This document shows, piece by piece, positions 1 through 6,359 of a stretch of DNA of 8,420 bases. The position numbers and the translations under genes were made by a program. Source of the stretch: an uncultured Rikenella sp. (lineage in GTDB: Bacteria; Bacteroidota; Bacteroidia; Bacteroidales; Rikenellaceae); the NCBI RefSeq assembly GCF_910579375.1, contig NZ_CAJTUJ010000080.1, forward strand, positions 1-8,420, read 5' to 3'. The notes beneath the pieces are model-generated. The model saw nothing but the letters and a program-made list of their open reading frames with translations. It was not told the origin of the DNA and searched no databases. Numbering within the stretch: position 1 is the first letter of the stretch; each line of letters opens with the position of its first letter.

Positions 1-158
1 CAAATGGCAGCCTCTACCCCTATACAACGCGGGCAGACTCAGCCCCTATTCTCTATTCCACACACAACAATGGCGCCCCCACTTCCTACTCATCCGCAAG
101 CCGAAACAAAATCGAATAACAGGACAAGAGACGGCATATTTTTTGCGTTTTAACAGAT
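1..158. other. Left-edge non-coding stretch, no gene seen
   Basis: No convincing reading frame was found on either strand, only very short ones. The plus strand is rich in C and pyrimidine runs, as is the gene that follows. A TATTTTTTG run at 137-145 resembles the Bacteroidota TAnnTTTG box with one extra T, but there is no TTTG-like box about 19 bases further upstream, so the promoter of the next gene cannot be placed with confidence. Confidence 0.5.
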
Positions 159-1076
159 ATGGATAAATTTGCTATTCTTGTCATCGCCCTGCTCTACGGA
201 TGCAGCGCGAATACCCCTGCGAAACAAACTATGAAAAAAGACCTGACCCCCGAAGAGAGACACGTCATCATCGACAAAGGTACCGAAGCCCCCTTCAGCG
301 GAAAATACGTCACCTTCGACGCCGACGGCACCTACCACTGCAAACAGTGCGGCGCACCGCTCTATCGGTCGGCCGACAAATTCGACTCCGGATGCGGCTG
401 GCCCAGCTTCGACGACGCACTGCCCGGCGCCGTACGACGCACCCCCGACCCGGACGGACAACGCACCGAAATCACCTGCACCCGATGCGGCGCCCACCTC
501 GGCCACGTATTCACCGGCGAAGGATTCACCCCGAAAAACACCCGCCACTGCGTCAATTCGATCTCCCTGGAGTTCGAACCCGCCGCACCGGCATCCACCG
601 CCGAAGCCATCTTTGCCGGCGGCTGCTTCTGGGGCGTCGAACACCTGATGCAGCAACAGACAGGCGTGATCTCAGTCGAATCGGGCTATATCGGCGGAAC
701 GACCGATCACCCCACCTACGAACAGGTCTGTACTCAAAAGACCGGACACGCCGAAGCCGTCCGCATCACCTACGACCCGACGAAAATCGACTACGAAACC
801 TTAGCGAAACGTTTTTTCGAGATCCACGACCCGACCCAACAGGACGGACAAGGGCCCGACCTCGGGCCGCAGTATCGTTCCGAGATCTTCTACCTCGGTC
901 CCGAACAGAAAGCCATCGCCGAACGCCTGATTCGGCAGCTCGAAGCCAAAGGATATCGGATCGCCACGCGAGTCACTCCGGCCACCGTTTTCTGGCCGGC
1001 CGAGACCTATCATCAGGATTACTACCGGCGCAAAGGCACCGAACCCTACTGCCACGCCTATACCAAACGATTCTGA
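159..1076 (+). CDS. msrAB: Bifunctional methionine sulfoxide reductase, MsrB-MsrA fusion, predicted lipoprotein
   Basis: Reduces both epimers of methionine sulfoxide in oxidised proteins: the MsrB domain acts on the R form, the MsrA domain on the S form. Residues 1-15 look like a lipoprotein signal ending in LLYGC (C15), so the enzyme probably sits in the cell envelope. The MsrB domain covers about residues 27-140. It has CxxC zinc pairs C61/C64 and C107/C110, a CGWPSF segment whose C79 could be the resolving cysteine, and the catalytic C131 in RHCVNS. The MsrA domain covers about 148-305, with the GGCFWG motif (catalytic C156), TGHAEAV, YHQDYY and a C-terminal C298 in the position of a resolving cysteine. 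There is no thioredoxin domain, unlike Neisseria PilB. The first ATG is chosen because it supplies the signal sequence; M25 would give a cytoplasmic form. No clear ribosome binding site is visible. The gene converges on the next one with a 31-base gap. Its coding strand is strikingly C-rich. Confidence 0.95.
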   Translation: MDKFAILVIALLYGCSANTPAKQTMKKDLTPEERHVIIDKGTEAPFSGKYVTFDADGTYHCKQCGAPLYRSADKFDSGCGWPSFDDALPGAVRRTPDPDGQRTEITCTRCGAHLGHVFTGEGFTPKNTRHCVNSISLEFEPAAPASTAEAIFAGGCFWGVEHLMQQQTGVISVESGYIGGTTDHPTYEQVCTQKTGHAEAVRITYDPTKIDYETLAKRFFEIHDPTQQDGQGPDLGPQYRSEIFYLGPEQKAIAERLIRQLEAKGYRIATRVTPATVFWPAETYHQDYYRRKGTEPYCHAYTKRF

Positions 1077-1107
1077 CCTTTTCGCAGCCTATTAAGAAAA
1101 AAAGAGA

Positions 1108-1710
1108 TTATTTGTTGGTTCCGATGAAGCGCCAGCCCGCAGCCACCCGAAAGTAAGTCGGACAAGTCGTCTCGCCCGTATGGCGGATCGCGCTGTTGAA
1201 CCCTTTGGAATACGACGCCGTGATGTCCAGCCCGCAACGGAACAGATAACCCGCCCCGACGGTGAACGCCAGATTCGCCGAACGGACATTTTGCATCGTC
1301 ATCGTCGGCCCGCCGTCCTTTTCGACACACTTCGCCGACAGCTTGAAAAGCCCCTCCACCCCCGCAATCGCCCGGAAACCGCCCAGGAAATTGAACTTAG
1401 CCACGAACGGCACCGAAAGATACTCCATCCGATGGATCGTCCGGCTGGCATGCCCCATCTCGACATTGTTGGTCGACCCCAACTGCGAATAGTAGGCCCC
1501 CGTCTCCAGCCCCCACCGGTGGGTGATGTGGTAATCGAGGAACGCGCCGGCGTAGAGCCCCGTGCGCGTACTGCCCGGACTGTTCATATAGTCGGCGAAG
1601 TTCAACCCCACGCGCGGGCCGAAACCGAGCCCTTTGACCTGGGCCGAAACGGTCGTCGCCATACCACAGGCGAGCGGAAACAACAAGAGGAGCCGGACGA
1701 ATTTCTTCAT
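1108..1710 (-). CDS. Outer-membrane beta-barrel protein, PorT-like family
   Basis: Predicted 200-residue small outer-membrane barrel of unknown role. Residues 1-24 are a Sec signal peptide (MKKFVRLLLL, then a small-residue VSAQ cleavage region). The mature part shows alternating hydrophobic and glycine/aromatic strands typical of 8-stranded barrels: a first strand around GPRVGLNFADY (31-41), GLYAGAFLDYHI (51-62), WGLETGAYYSQLG (66-78), YLSVPFVAKFNF (97-108) and a last strand near YFRVAAGWRF (186-195), ending close to the C terminus. This resembles the outer-membrane beta-barrel domain common in Bacteroidota (PorT/OMP_b-brl_2 type). The frame stays open upstream to 1875, but that extension would read through a terminator hairpin and lacks a signal peptide, so the ATG at 1710 is chosen. 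A TATATTTG promoter box lies 33 bases upstream. Just after the stop, the minus strand has a T7 run (1097-1103) without an obvious stem. No specific ligand or function can be assigned. Confidence 0.82.
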   Translation of the reverse strand: MKKFVRLLLLFPLACGMATTVSAQVKGLGFGPRVGLNFADYMNSPGSTRTGLYAGAFLDYHITHRWGLETGAYYSQLGSTNNVEMGHASRTIHRMEYLSVPFVAKFNFLGGFRAIAGVEGLFKLSAKCVEKDGGPTMTMQNVRSANLAFTVGAGYLFRCGLDITASYSKGFNSAIRHTGETTCPTYFRVAAGWRFIGTNK

Positions 1711-1742
1711 GAGTCGGAACGGGACAGAATTTCTATTGCGTA

Positions 1743-1750
1743 CAAATATA
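1743..1750 (-). promoter_or_regulatory. Promoter -7 box of the beta-barrel gene
   Basis: Read on the minus strand this is TATATTTG, an exact match to the Bacteroidota TAnnTTTG -7 element, 33 bases before the ATG at 1710. Transcription would start near 1736 and leave a leader of about 25 bases. The expected -33 position falls inside the neighbouring terminator stem and does not match TTTG. Confidence 0.6.
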
Positions 1751-1752
1751 GG

Positions 1753-1792
1753 AAAAAAAGCGGAGGAGAGGCATCGCCTCTCCTCCGCTTTT
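1753..1792 (-). terminator. Intrinsic terminator of the peptide transporter gene
   Basis: A perfect 17-bp stem pairs 1756-1772 with 1776-1792 around a 3-base loop. On the minus strand the stem runs straight into a run of T (1753-1759). It lies 76 bases past the transporter stop codon and directly upstream of the next gene's promoter box, so it insulates the two units. A short T-run on the other strand (1789-1792) could give weak termination in the plus direction too. Confidence 0.92.
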
Positions 1793-1867
1793 ATGAACAA
1801 AAATCGTTCCGTTCGGAATATCCTTTCCAAAAATTCGAACAATCTCGGTATTCCGTGTCGAAACCGA

Positions 1868-3550
1868 TTACGCATCGCGCGTCGTCCGCTCCAGCTTTTT
1901 CATCACGCTGAAGAGGAAAATAGCCGACACCGCGCAGCAGAGCACCAAAATACCCCACAACATCCACAGCGGCATCCCGCCCCACAGGTAACCGATAATC
2001 GCCACAAGGTAGTTCCCGACAGCCGTAGCCGCCAGCCAGCCGCCCTGTGCCAGCCCCTTATACTTCGGCGGCGCCACCTTCGAAACGAACGAGATACCCA
2101 TCGGGCTGAGGAACAGCTCGGCGATCGTCAGCACGAAATAGGTCGAGATCAACCAATTCGGCGACACGCGGGCCGATTCGCTCAAACCGCCCATCCCTTT
2201 CAACGCCTCCGGCGTCGGCAGCCCGGTCGATGCCACGGCCAACAGAATGAACCCGATAGCGGCGATCAACATCCCGATACCGATCTTACGCGGCGCGCTG
2301 GGCTCCTTGCCCTTCTTGTTGAGCCACGAGAAGAACGCTACCATGAGTGGCGTAAAGAGGACGATGAAGTATGCGTTGAACTGTTGGAAAATCTGCGGCG
2401 AGATCGCCATTTCGGCCGGGAACGAGCTGTAAGCCCACCAGGCGCATCCCCCGCCGACAAGAGCCAACAGCGCCCCGACCCCTTTGGCCCGCGCCGTCGT
2501 CCCCTGGAAGAGCGAGATAATGCCGTAGAAACAGAAAGCGAATGGCAGCAAGGTCAACAACGAGAAGCCGAAACGGTCGAACCCGCTGACCGCCGTCTGC
2601 GTATAGTCGCGCGCGAAGAAAGTCATCGTCAGCCCGTTCTGGTGGAACGACATCCAGAAGAAGATCACCACGGCGAACACCAGCCCCAAAGCCACCAGCC
2701 GGTCTTTGACCTGCTGCGCGGTGAGCTCCACGGCATTCGGATCGCGTTGAGCCTGTTTCTCCTTTTCGGTTTTGTCGGCCGCCTTGTAGTACTTGCGGAA
2801 GCCGACGAAAATGATCATCGAAACGATCAACGACAGGCAAGCCACCCCGAAACCGTAGTTATACGACTGACCGAGACTGGCGATATAGCTGTCGCCAAAC
2901 TGAGCCAGGTCGGTTCCCGTGTAGCCCTGTTGGGCCGCCATCTCGCTGAACCGGGCCGTCGCTTCGGGCGAGATCGTCCCGTTCTTCAACTGGTGCGCCA
3001 GCGCAGGAATATCGGCATTGTAGGTGTATCCGTCCTTTTCGAGGAAGTAGTTCGAAACCCCTTCGGCCGCCGACGGAGCGAAGAAAGCCCCGATGTTGAT
3101 ACACATGTAGAAGATACTGAACGCGATGTCCCGTTTGGCGCTGTACTTCGGATCGTCGTAGAGGTTGCCGACCAGCGCCTGAAGGTTCCCCTTGAAACAC
3201 CCTGTCCCGAGGGCGATCAGAGCCAGCGCGCCGAACATGGCGATCTGGGCCCCCGTCCCGACACCGGTCGGAATGGCGAGGCAGAAGTACCCGGCGAACA
3301 TGATGATGATCCCGAGGGCGATGGTCTTGCCGTAGCCGAGCACCTTGTCGGCCAGCAGCCCGCCGAACAGCGGCAGGAAGTAGACCATACTCAGGAAGAT
3401 CCCGAACGTCGTGCTGGTCTGATCCTCCGTGTAGCCGAATTTGGCCTGCATGTAGAGGACGAAGATCGCCAGCATGGTGTAGTAGCCGAAACGCTCGCCC
3501 ATGTTGGCCAACGCCAATACGAACAGACCTTTGGGTTGTCCTTTTAACAT
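1868..3550 (-). CDS. Proton-coupled di/tripeptide transporter, POT/PTR2 family (MFS)
   Basis: Inner-membrane carrier expected to import di- and tripeptides with protons. The 560 residues fit the family length and contain about 14 hydrophobic segments. Family marks visible in order: ERFGYY at 19-24, GGLLADKVLGYGKT at 63-76 (the MFS loop 2-3 motif), GTGCFKGNLQALVGNLY at 115-131, the second PTR2 signature FSIFYMCINIGAFFAP at 144-159, and YFVLTIAELFLSPMG at 471-485 with the conserved helix-10 Glu (E478). In the canonical ExxERFxYY motif the first Glu is replaced by Asn (N16-M-G-E19-R20-F21); I recall this as usual in Bacteroidota members, but it may change proton coupling. A loop at about 168-228 and a charged linker at 252-282 separate helix groups. 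A promoter lies at 3650-3680 with a leader of about 90 bases, and a strong terminator follows. It appears to be a single-gene unit. Exact substrate range cannot be read from sequence. Confidence 0.95.
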   Translation of the reverse strand: MLKGQPKGLFVLALANMGERFGYYTMLAIFVLYMQAKFGYTEDQTSTTFGIFLSMVYFLPLFGGLLADKVLGYGKTIALGIIIMFAGYFCLAIPTGVGTGAQIAMFGALALIALGTGCFKGNLQALVGNLYDDPKYSAKRDIAFSIFYMCINIGAFFAPSAAEGVSNYFLEKDGYTYNADIPALAHQLKNGTISPEATARFSEMAAQQGYTGTDLAQFGDSYIASLGQSYNYGFGVACLSLIVSMIIFVGFRKYYKAADKTEKEKQAQRDPNAVELTAQQVKDRLVALGLVFAVVIFFWMSFHQNGLTMTFFARDYTQTAVSGFDRFGFSLLTLLPFAFCFYGIISLFQGTTARAKGVGALLALVGGGCAWWAYSSFPAEMAISPQIFQQFNAYFIVLFTPLMVAFFSWLNKKGKEPSAPRKIGIGMLIAAIGFILLAVASTGLPTPEALKGMGGLSESARVSPNWLISTYFVLTIAELFLSPMGISFVSKVAPPKYKGLAQGGWLAATAVGNYLVAIIGYLWGGMPLWMLWGILVLCCAVSAIFLFSVMKKLERTTRDA

Positions 3551-3649
3551 TAGCTATGTGGATTTTGGTTAATAATTGCGTGGTTTGTGCGAGAGAACCC
3601 CGGCGCTTCGAGTCGGGGGAGAGTCGATCCGCGCCGAGTTTACGATTTA

Positions 3650-3680
3650 CAAAAGTAACGATTTCGTCGAAAAATGCAAG
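3650..3680 (-). promoter_or_regulatory. Promoter of the peptide transporter gene
   Basis: On the minus strand a CTTG box (3677-3680) is followed by exactly 19 bases and then TACTTTTG (3650-3657), matching the Bacteroidota TTTG-N19-TAnnTTTG promoter with one mismatch in the -33 box. Transcription would begin near 3643, giving a leader of about 90 bases before the ATG at 3550. I see no riboswitch-like fold in that leader. Confidence 0.78.
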
Positions 3681-3739
3681 CCGGGCCGGTTCGGGAGGCG
3701 GCACAGCCACGGTCTGACAAGATGGGGCGCACCCGGATT

Positions 3740-3893
3740 CGAGCAGAGGATGTGTTTATAAATTGTGAATAATTGGTTTATAACCTGTTTGCATTTCGAT
3801 GACAACCGGGCGAAATTTCGTGAATAGGATGTCGATAAGGGTTCAAAAAGCGATAAGAACCTGTTAAAAACCTGTTTTCGGCCCGCTGTCCAC
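3740..3893. repeat. AT-rich intergenic island with short repeats
   Basis: The part of the 416-base gap between the transporter and panB that is neither promoter nor terminator. It is clearly AT-rich against GC-rich surroundings. AACCTGTT occurs three times (3782-3789, 3858-3865, 3869-3876), the last two exactly 11 bases apart, about one helical turn. CGATAAG occurs twice (3833-3839, 3851-3857). TGTGAATAA at 3764-3772 matches the relaxed DnaA-box consensus in reverse orientation. No gene, tRNA or promoter box was recognised here. Function is unknown: a regulator or DnaA binding region is possible, but nothing proves it. Confidence 0.5.
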
Positions 3894-3936
3894 AAAAAAC
3901 TGCCGCGGGCGCTTCTAAATGAAAGCCCCGCGGCAG
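3894..3936 (-). terminator. Intrinsic terminator of the gcvH-mdh-panB unit
   Basis: A 10-bp perfect GC-rich stem (3900-3909 with 3927-3936) continues with four more pairs after a 1-base bulge. On the minus strand it is followed by six T (3894-3899). It begins about 30 bases after the panB stop codon, which marks the end of that transcription unit. Confidence 0.92.
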
Positions 3937-3966
3937 CGAAAAGTTAATCAATTGTGAAAAACCCGG

Positions 3967-4782
3967 TCAATACTGCTCCCCGTCGTTCGGAAAATCGCCG
4001 GATTTGACGTCTTCCCGATACTGCTCCACCGCCGCCGTAATCTGCTCGTGGAGGTTCAGATACCGCCGCAGAAAACGCGGCGAAAAACCGTTGTTAATCC
4101 CGAGCATATCATAAGAGACGAGCACCTGTCCGTCCACCCGGTTTCCCGCCCCGATCCCGATGATCGGAATCTTCACCGCCTCGGCCACCCGCCCCGCCAG
4201 CACGGCGGGAATCTTTTCGAGCACGATGCCGAAGCATCCGGCCTCGGCCAGCAGTAGCGCGTCGGAGTAGAGTTTCTCCGCCTCCGCCTCCTCCCTGGCC
4301 CGCACGGCATAGGTGCCGTACTTGTTGATCGACTGCGGCGTGAGCCCCAGATGCCCCATCACCGGAATCCCGGCACAGAGAATCCGCTGTACGCAATCGA
4401 TCACCTCGGCGCCCCCCTCCAGCTTCACCGCATCGGCCTCGGTCTCTTTCATGATCCGCACCGCCGAGTTCAAGGCCTCTTTCGAGTTCCCCTGATAGCT
4501 CCCGAACGGCAGATCGACCACGACCAAGGCCCGCTCCACAGCCCTCGCCACCGCTTTCCCGTGATAAATCATATCGTTCAGGGTCATCGGCACGGTGGTC
4601 TTGTACCCGGCGATCACGTTGGCCGCCGAGTCGCCGACCAGGATGACATCGATCCCGGCGGCATCCATAATCCCGGCCATGGTGTAGTCATAGGCGGTGA
4701 GCATGGATATCTTTTCGCCGCGGGCTTTCATCTCGGCCAGCCGATAGGTGGTCACGGCACGAGTTTTTCCTTCTGATGACAT
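3967..4782 (-). CDS. panB: 3-methyl-2-oxobutanoate hydroxymethyltransferase (ketopantoate hydroxymethyltransferase)
   Basis: First step of pantothenate and coenzyme A synthesis: transfers a hydroxymethyl group from 5,10-methylene-THF to alpha-ketoisovalerate to make ketopantoate, in the cytoplasm. The 271 residues match the family length and cover the whole TIM barrel. Expected metal ligands are present: D51 in VGDS, D90 in VVDLPFGSY and E122 in VKLEGG, with K120 beside it. H144 lies in MGHLGLTPQS and the catalytic-base Glu is E189 in VLEKIP. The glycine-rich GIGAG at 209-213 is conserved. The ATG at 4782 gives a short polar N-terminal tail before TTYRLAEMKARGEKI, which is normal. It follows mdh by 62 bases with no TAnnTTTG-type box in the gap, so it is probably co-transcribed with mdh and gcvH. 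panC and panD are not in the window. Confidence 0.97.
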   Translation of the reverse strand: MSSEGKTRAVTTYRLAEMKARGEKISMLTAYDYTMAGIMDAAGIDVILVGDSAANVIAGYKTTVPMTLNDMIYHGKAVARAVERALVVVDLPFGSYQGNSKEALNSAVRIMKETEADAVKLEGGAEVIDCVQRILCAGIPVMGHLGLTPQSINKYGTYAVRAREEAEAEKLYSDALLLAEAGCFGIVLEKIPAVLAGRVAEAVKIPIIGIGAGNRVDGQVLVSYDMLGINNGFSPRFLRRYLNLHEQITAAVEQYREDVKSGDFPNDGEQY

Positions 4783-4844
4783 ATATTTCTTACCGGTAAT
4801 GCAATCTCATTAGCCGTACGTCGCTCTCCCCGAAAGGATAGCAG

Positions 4845-5789
4845 TTACAGCACGTTGATCTCGTGAAGGATGGCATTGGTCTTGCGCACCGCCTCGGCGC
4901 TCGCTTCGAAAGCGGCCTTTTCCTCGGCAGTCAGCGCCACTTCGACCACCCGTTCCGCGCCGTTGCGCCCGATCACCGTCGGCACCCCGATGCAGATATC
5001 CTTCTGGCCGTACTCCCCTTCGAGCAGGACGCACGACGGGACGATCTTTTTCTGATCCCGCACGATCGACTCGACCACCATAGCGGCCGCCGCTCCCGGC
5101 GCATACCAGGCCGACGTGCCGAGCAGTTTGGTCAGCGTCGCGCCGCCCACCATCGTGTCGGCCACCACTTTGTCCAGCACCGCCTTGTCCTTGCAGAGTT
5201 CCGTCACCGGCACCCCTTTGACCGAAGCTTTGGAAACCAGCGGAATCATCGTCGTGTCGCCGTGGCCGCCGATCACCATCCCGTCCACATCATTGGAGTT
5301 GACCCCCAACGCCTTGGAGAGGTAGCACTTGAACCGTGCCGAGTCGAGCGCGCCGCCCATCCCGAAGACCCGGTTTTTGGGCAGTCCCGTCGCCTTCAGC
5401 GCCAGATAGGTCATCGGGTCCATCGGGTTCGAGACGATGAGCAGAATCGCCTCCGGCGAATGTTTCAGGATGTTTTCGGCCACCGATTTAACGATTCCGG
5501 CATTCACCCCGATCAGCTCTTCGCGCGTCATGCCCGGTTTGCGAGGCATGCCCGAGGTGATCACCACCACGTCCGACCCCGCCGTGGCCGCATAGTCGTT
5601 CGTCACCCCCTTGATATTGGTGTCGAAGTCCATCAGCGTAGCCGTCTGGAAGATATCCAGGATTTTCCCCTCCGAAACCCCCTCTTTGATGTCCAGCAGC
5701 ACCAATTCGCTGCACACTTCGCGCGTGGCCAATACGTTCGCACAGGTTGCTCCCACGTTCCCCGCGCCGACTACCGTTACTTTTGCCAT
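4845..5789 (-). CDS. mdh: Malate dehydrogenase, NAD-dependent, LDH-like type
   Basis: Interconverts malate and oxaloacetate with NAD in the cytoplasm; in anaerobic Bacteroidota it typically serves the reductive branch toward fumarate and succinate. The full 314-residue protein shows the Rossmann motif GAGNVG (8-13), D33 at the end of the second strand (NAD rather than NADP preference), the substrate-specificity loop MPRKPGMTREEL (81-92) with R83 and R89 typical of malate rather than lactate enzymes, N121 in VSNPMD, the D149/R152 region in LDSARF, and the catalytic H176 in IGGHGDTT. The start is fixed by MAKVTVVGAGNVG, which places the nucleotide-binding strand at the N terminus as expected. 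It lies 53 bases after gcvH, and I see no promoter box in that gap, so it is likely the second gene of the gcvH-mdh-panB unit. Confidence 0.97.
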   Translation of the reverse strand: MAKVTVVGAGNVGATCANVLATREVCSELVLLDIKEGVSEGKILDIFQTATLMDFDTNIKGVTNDYAATAGSDVVVITSGMPRKPGMTREELIGVNAGIVKSVAENILKHSPEAILLIVSNPMDPMTYLALKATGLPKNRVFGMGGALDSARFKCYLSKALGVNSNDVDGMVIGGHGDTTMIPLVSKASVKGVPVTELCKDKAVLDKVVADTMVGGATLTKLLGTSAWYAPGAAAAMVVESIVRDQKKIVPSCVLLEGEYGQKDICIGVPTVIGRNGAERVVEVALTAEEKAAFEASAEAVRKTNAILHEINVL

Positions 5790-5842
5790 GAGTTATGTTC
5801 GATTTTAAAGTGTTTGTTCTCTGCTTTGCGTTGAAATAAAGA

Positions 5843-6223
5843 TTAGCCGATCAGTTTCGCATACTCGTCGGCCGACAGCAACCCGTCCAGCTGCCCCGGT
5901 TCCGTGAGGCGGATTTTGACCATCCACCCCTCGCCGTAGGGGTCTTTATTGACCGTTTCGGGGGCGTCTTCCAGTGCGCCGTTGAGCTCCAGCACCTCGC
6001 CCGCCACCGGTAGGAAAGCGTCCGAAACGGTCTTCACCGCCTCGATCGTGCCGAACACGTCGCCCTGTGCCAGCGTCTCGCCTTCGGTCGTGATGTCCAC
6101 GAAAACGATGTCCCCGAGCTGGCTCTGGGCGAAATCGGTGATCCCCACGAAAGCCTCTTCGCCCTCGACGCGAATCCACTCGTGGTCTTTCGAATATTTC
6201 AGGTTGGATGGAATGTTGCTCAT
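5843..6223 (-). CDS. gcvH: Glycine cleavage system H protein (lipoyl carrier)
   Basis: Carries the aminomethyl group on a swinging lipoyl arm between the P, T and L proteins of the glycine cleavage system, which converts glycine to CO2, ammonia and 5,10-methylene-THF. The 126 residues match the usual length. The N-terminal SKDHEWIRVEG (11-21) and GITDFAQSQLGDIVFVD (27-43) are family hallmarks. The lipoylation site is K64 in GTIEAVKTVSDAF, and the C-terminal NKDPYGEGWMVKI (92-104) is conserved. No other gcv genes are in the window, so the partner proteins must be elsewhere. It is the first gene of the probable gcvH-mdh-panB unit and has a well-formed promoter at 6254-6284. The start at 6223 is the only one that keeps the conserved N terminus with a normal short lead. 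Confidence 0.97.
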   Translation of the reverse strand: MSNIPSNLKYSKDHEWIRVEGEEAFVGITDFAQSQLGDIVFVDITTEGETLAQGDVFGTIEAVKTVSDAFLPVAGEVLELNGALEDAPETVNKDPYGEGWMVKIRLTEPGQLDGLLSADEYAKLIG

Positions 6224-6253
6224 CTCGAATCAGATTTTTTAGGTTCAACGCCC

Positions 6254-6284
6254 CAAAGATACCGCTTTTTTCGAAACGCGCAAG
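6254..6284 (-). promoter_or_regulatory. Promoter of the gcvH-mdh-panB unit
   Basis: On the minus strand CTTG (6281-6284), 19 bases, then TATCTTTG (6254-6261), an exact TAnnTTTG box. Predicted start near 6247, leaving a leader of about 24 bases to the ATG at 6223. The arrangement has the same -33 variant and the same spacing as the transporter promoter. Confidence 0.8.
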
Positions 6285-6321
6285 GGTGGTGTTATTCCGT
6301 TAACAGATCGTTCCGACGAGC

Positions 6322-6352
6322 TTTGACATATCGCCCGAATTTCCTATCTTGC
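6322..6352 (+). promoter_or_regulatory. Promoter of the GH20 gene, very close to the start codon
   Basis: TTTG at 6322-6325 is an exact -33 box, followed by 19 bases and TATCTTGC at 6345-6352, which resembles TAnnTTTGC with one T missing. The box ends 7 bases before the ATG at 6360, so the transcript would have almost no leader. It is divergent from the gcvH promoter and 38 bases away from it. Confidence 0.6.
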
Positions 6353-6359
6353 ACAAGTT

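Noticed and set aside
1711..1875. N-terminal extension of the beta-barrel gene to an ATG at 1875
   Set aside because: It would pass through the terminator hairpin and over the promoter box, overlap the transporter stop, and hide the signal peptide that starts at 1710.
1634..3547. A 637-codon open frame on the plus strand opposite the peptide transporter
   Set aside because: Its translation is rich in R, E, Q and H with no domain, as expected for the antisense of a GC-rich membrane-protein gene. The minus-strand frame carries clear POT family motifs.
3727..3748. GGATTCGAGC resembling a tRNA T-loop
   Set aside because: The matching T-stem and the rest of a cloverleaf cannot be found around it.
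3740..3965. Firm call of a replication origin in the AT-rich gap
   Set aside because: Only two sites match the relaxed DnaA box, no origin-linked genes are nearby, and panB just to the right still has a C-rich plus strand (about 25 G to 59 C in two lines counted), which does not fit a skew switch at this point.
3551..3966. Short plus-strand frames (for example 3576-3761) in the transporter-panB gap
   Set aside because: They overlap the transporter promoter and the AT-rich repeats, have no domain or start signal, and are short.
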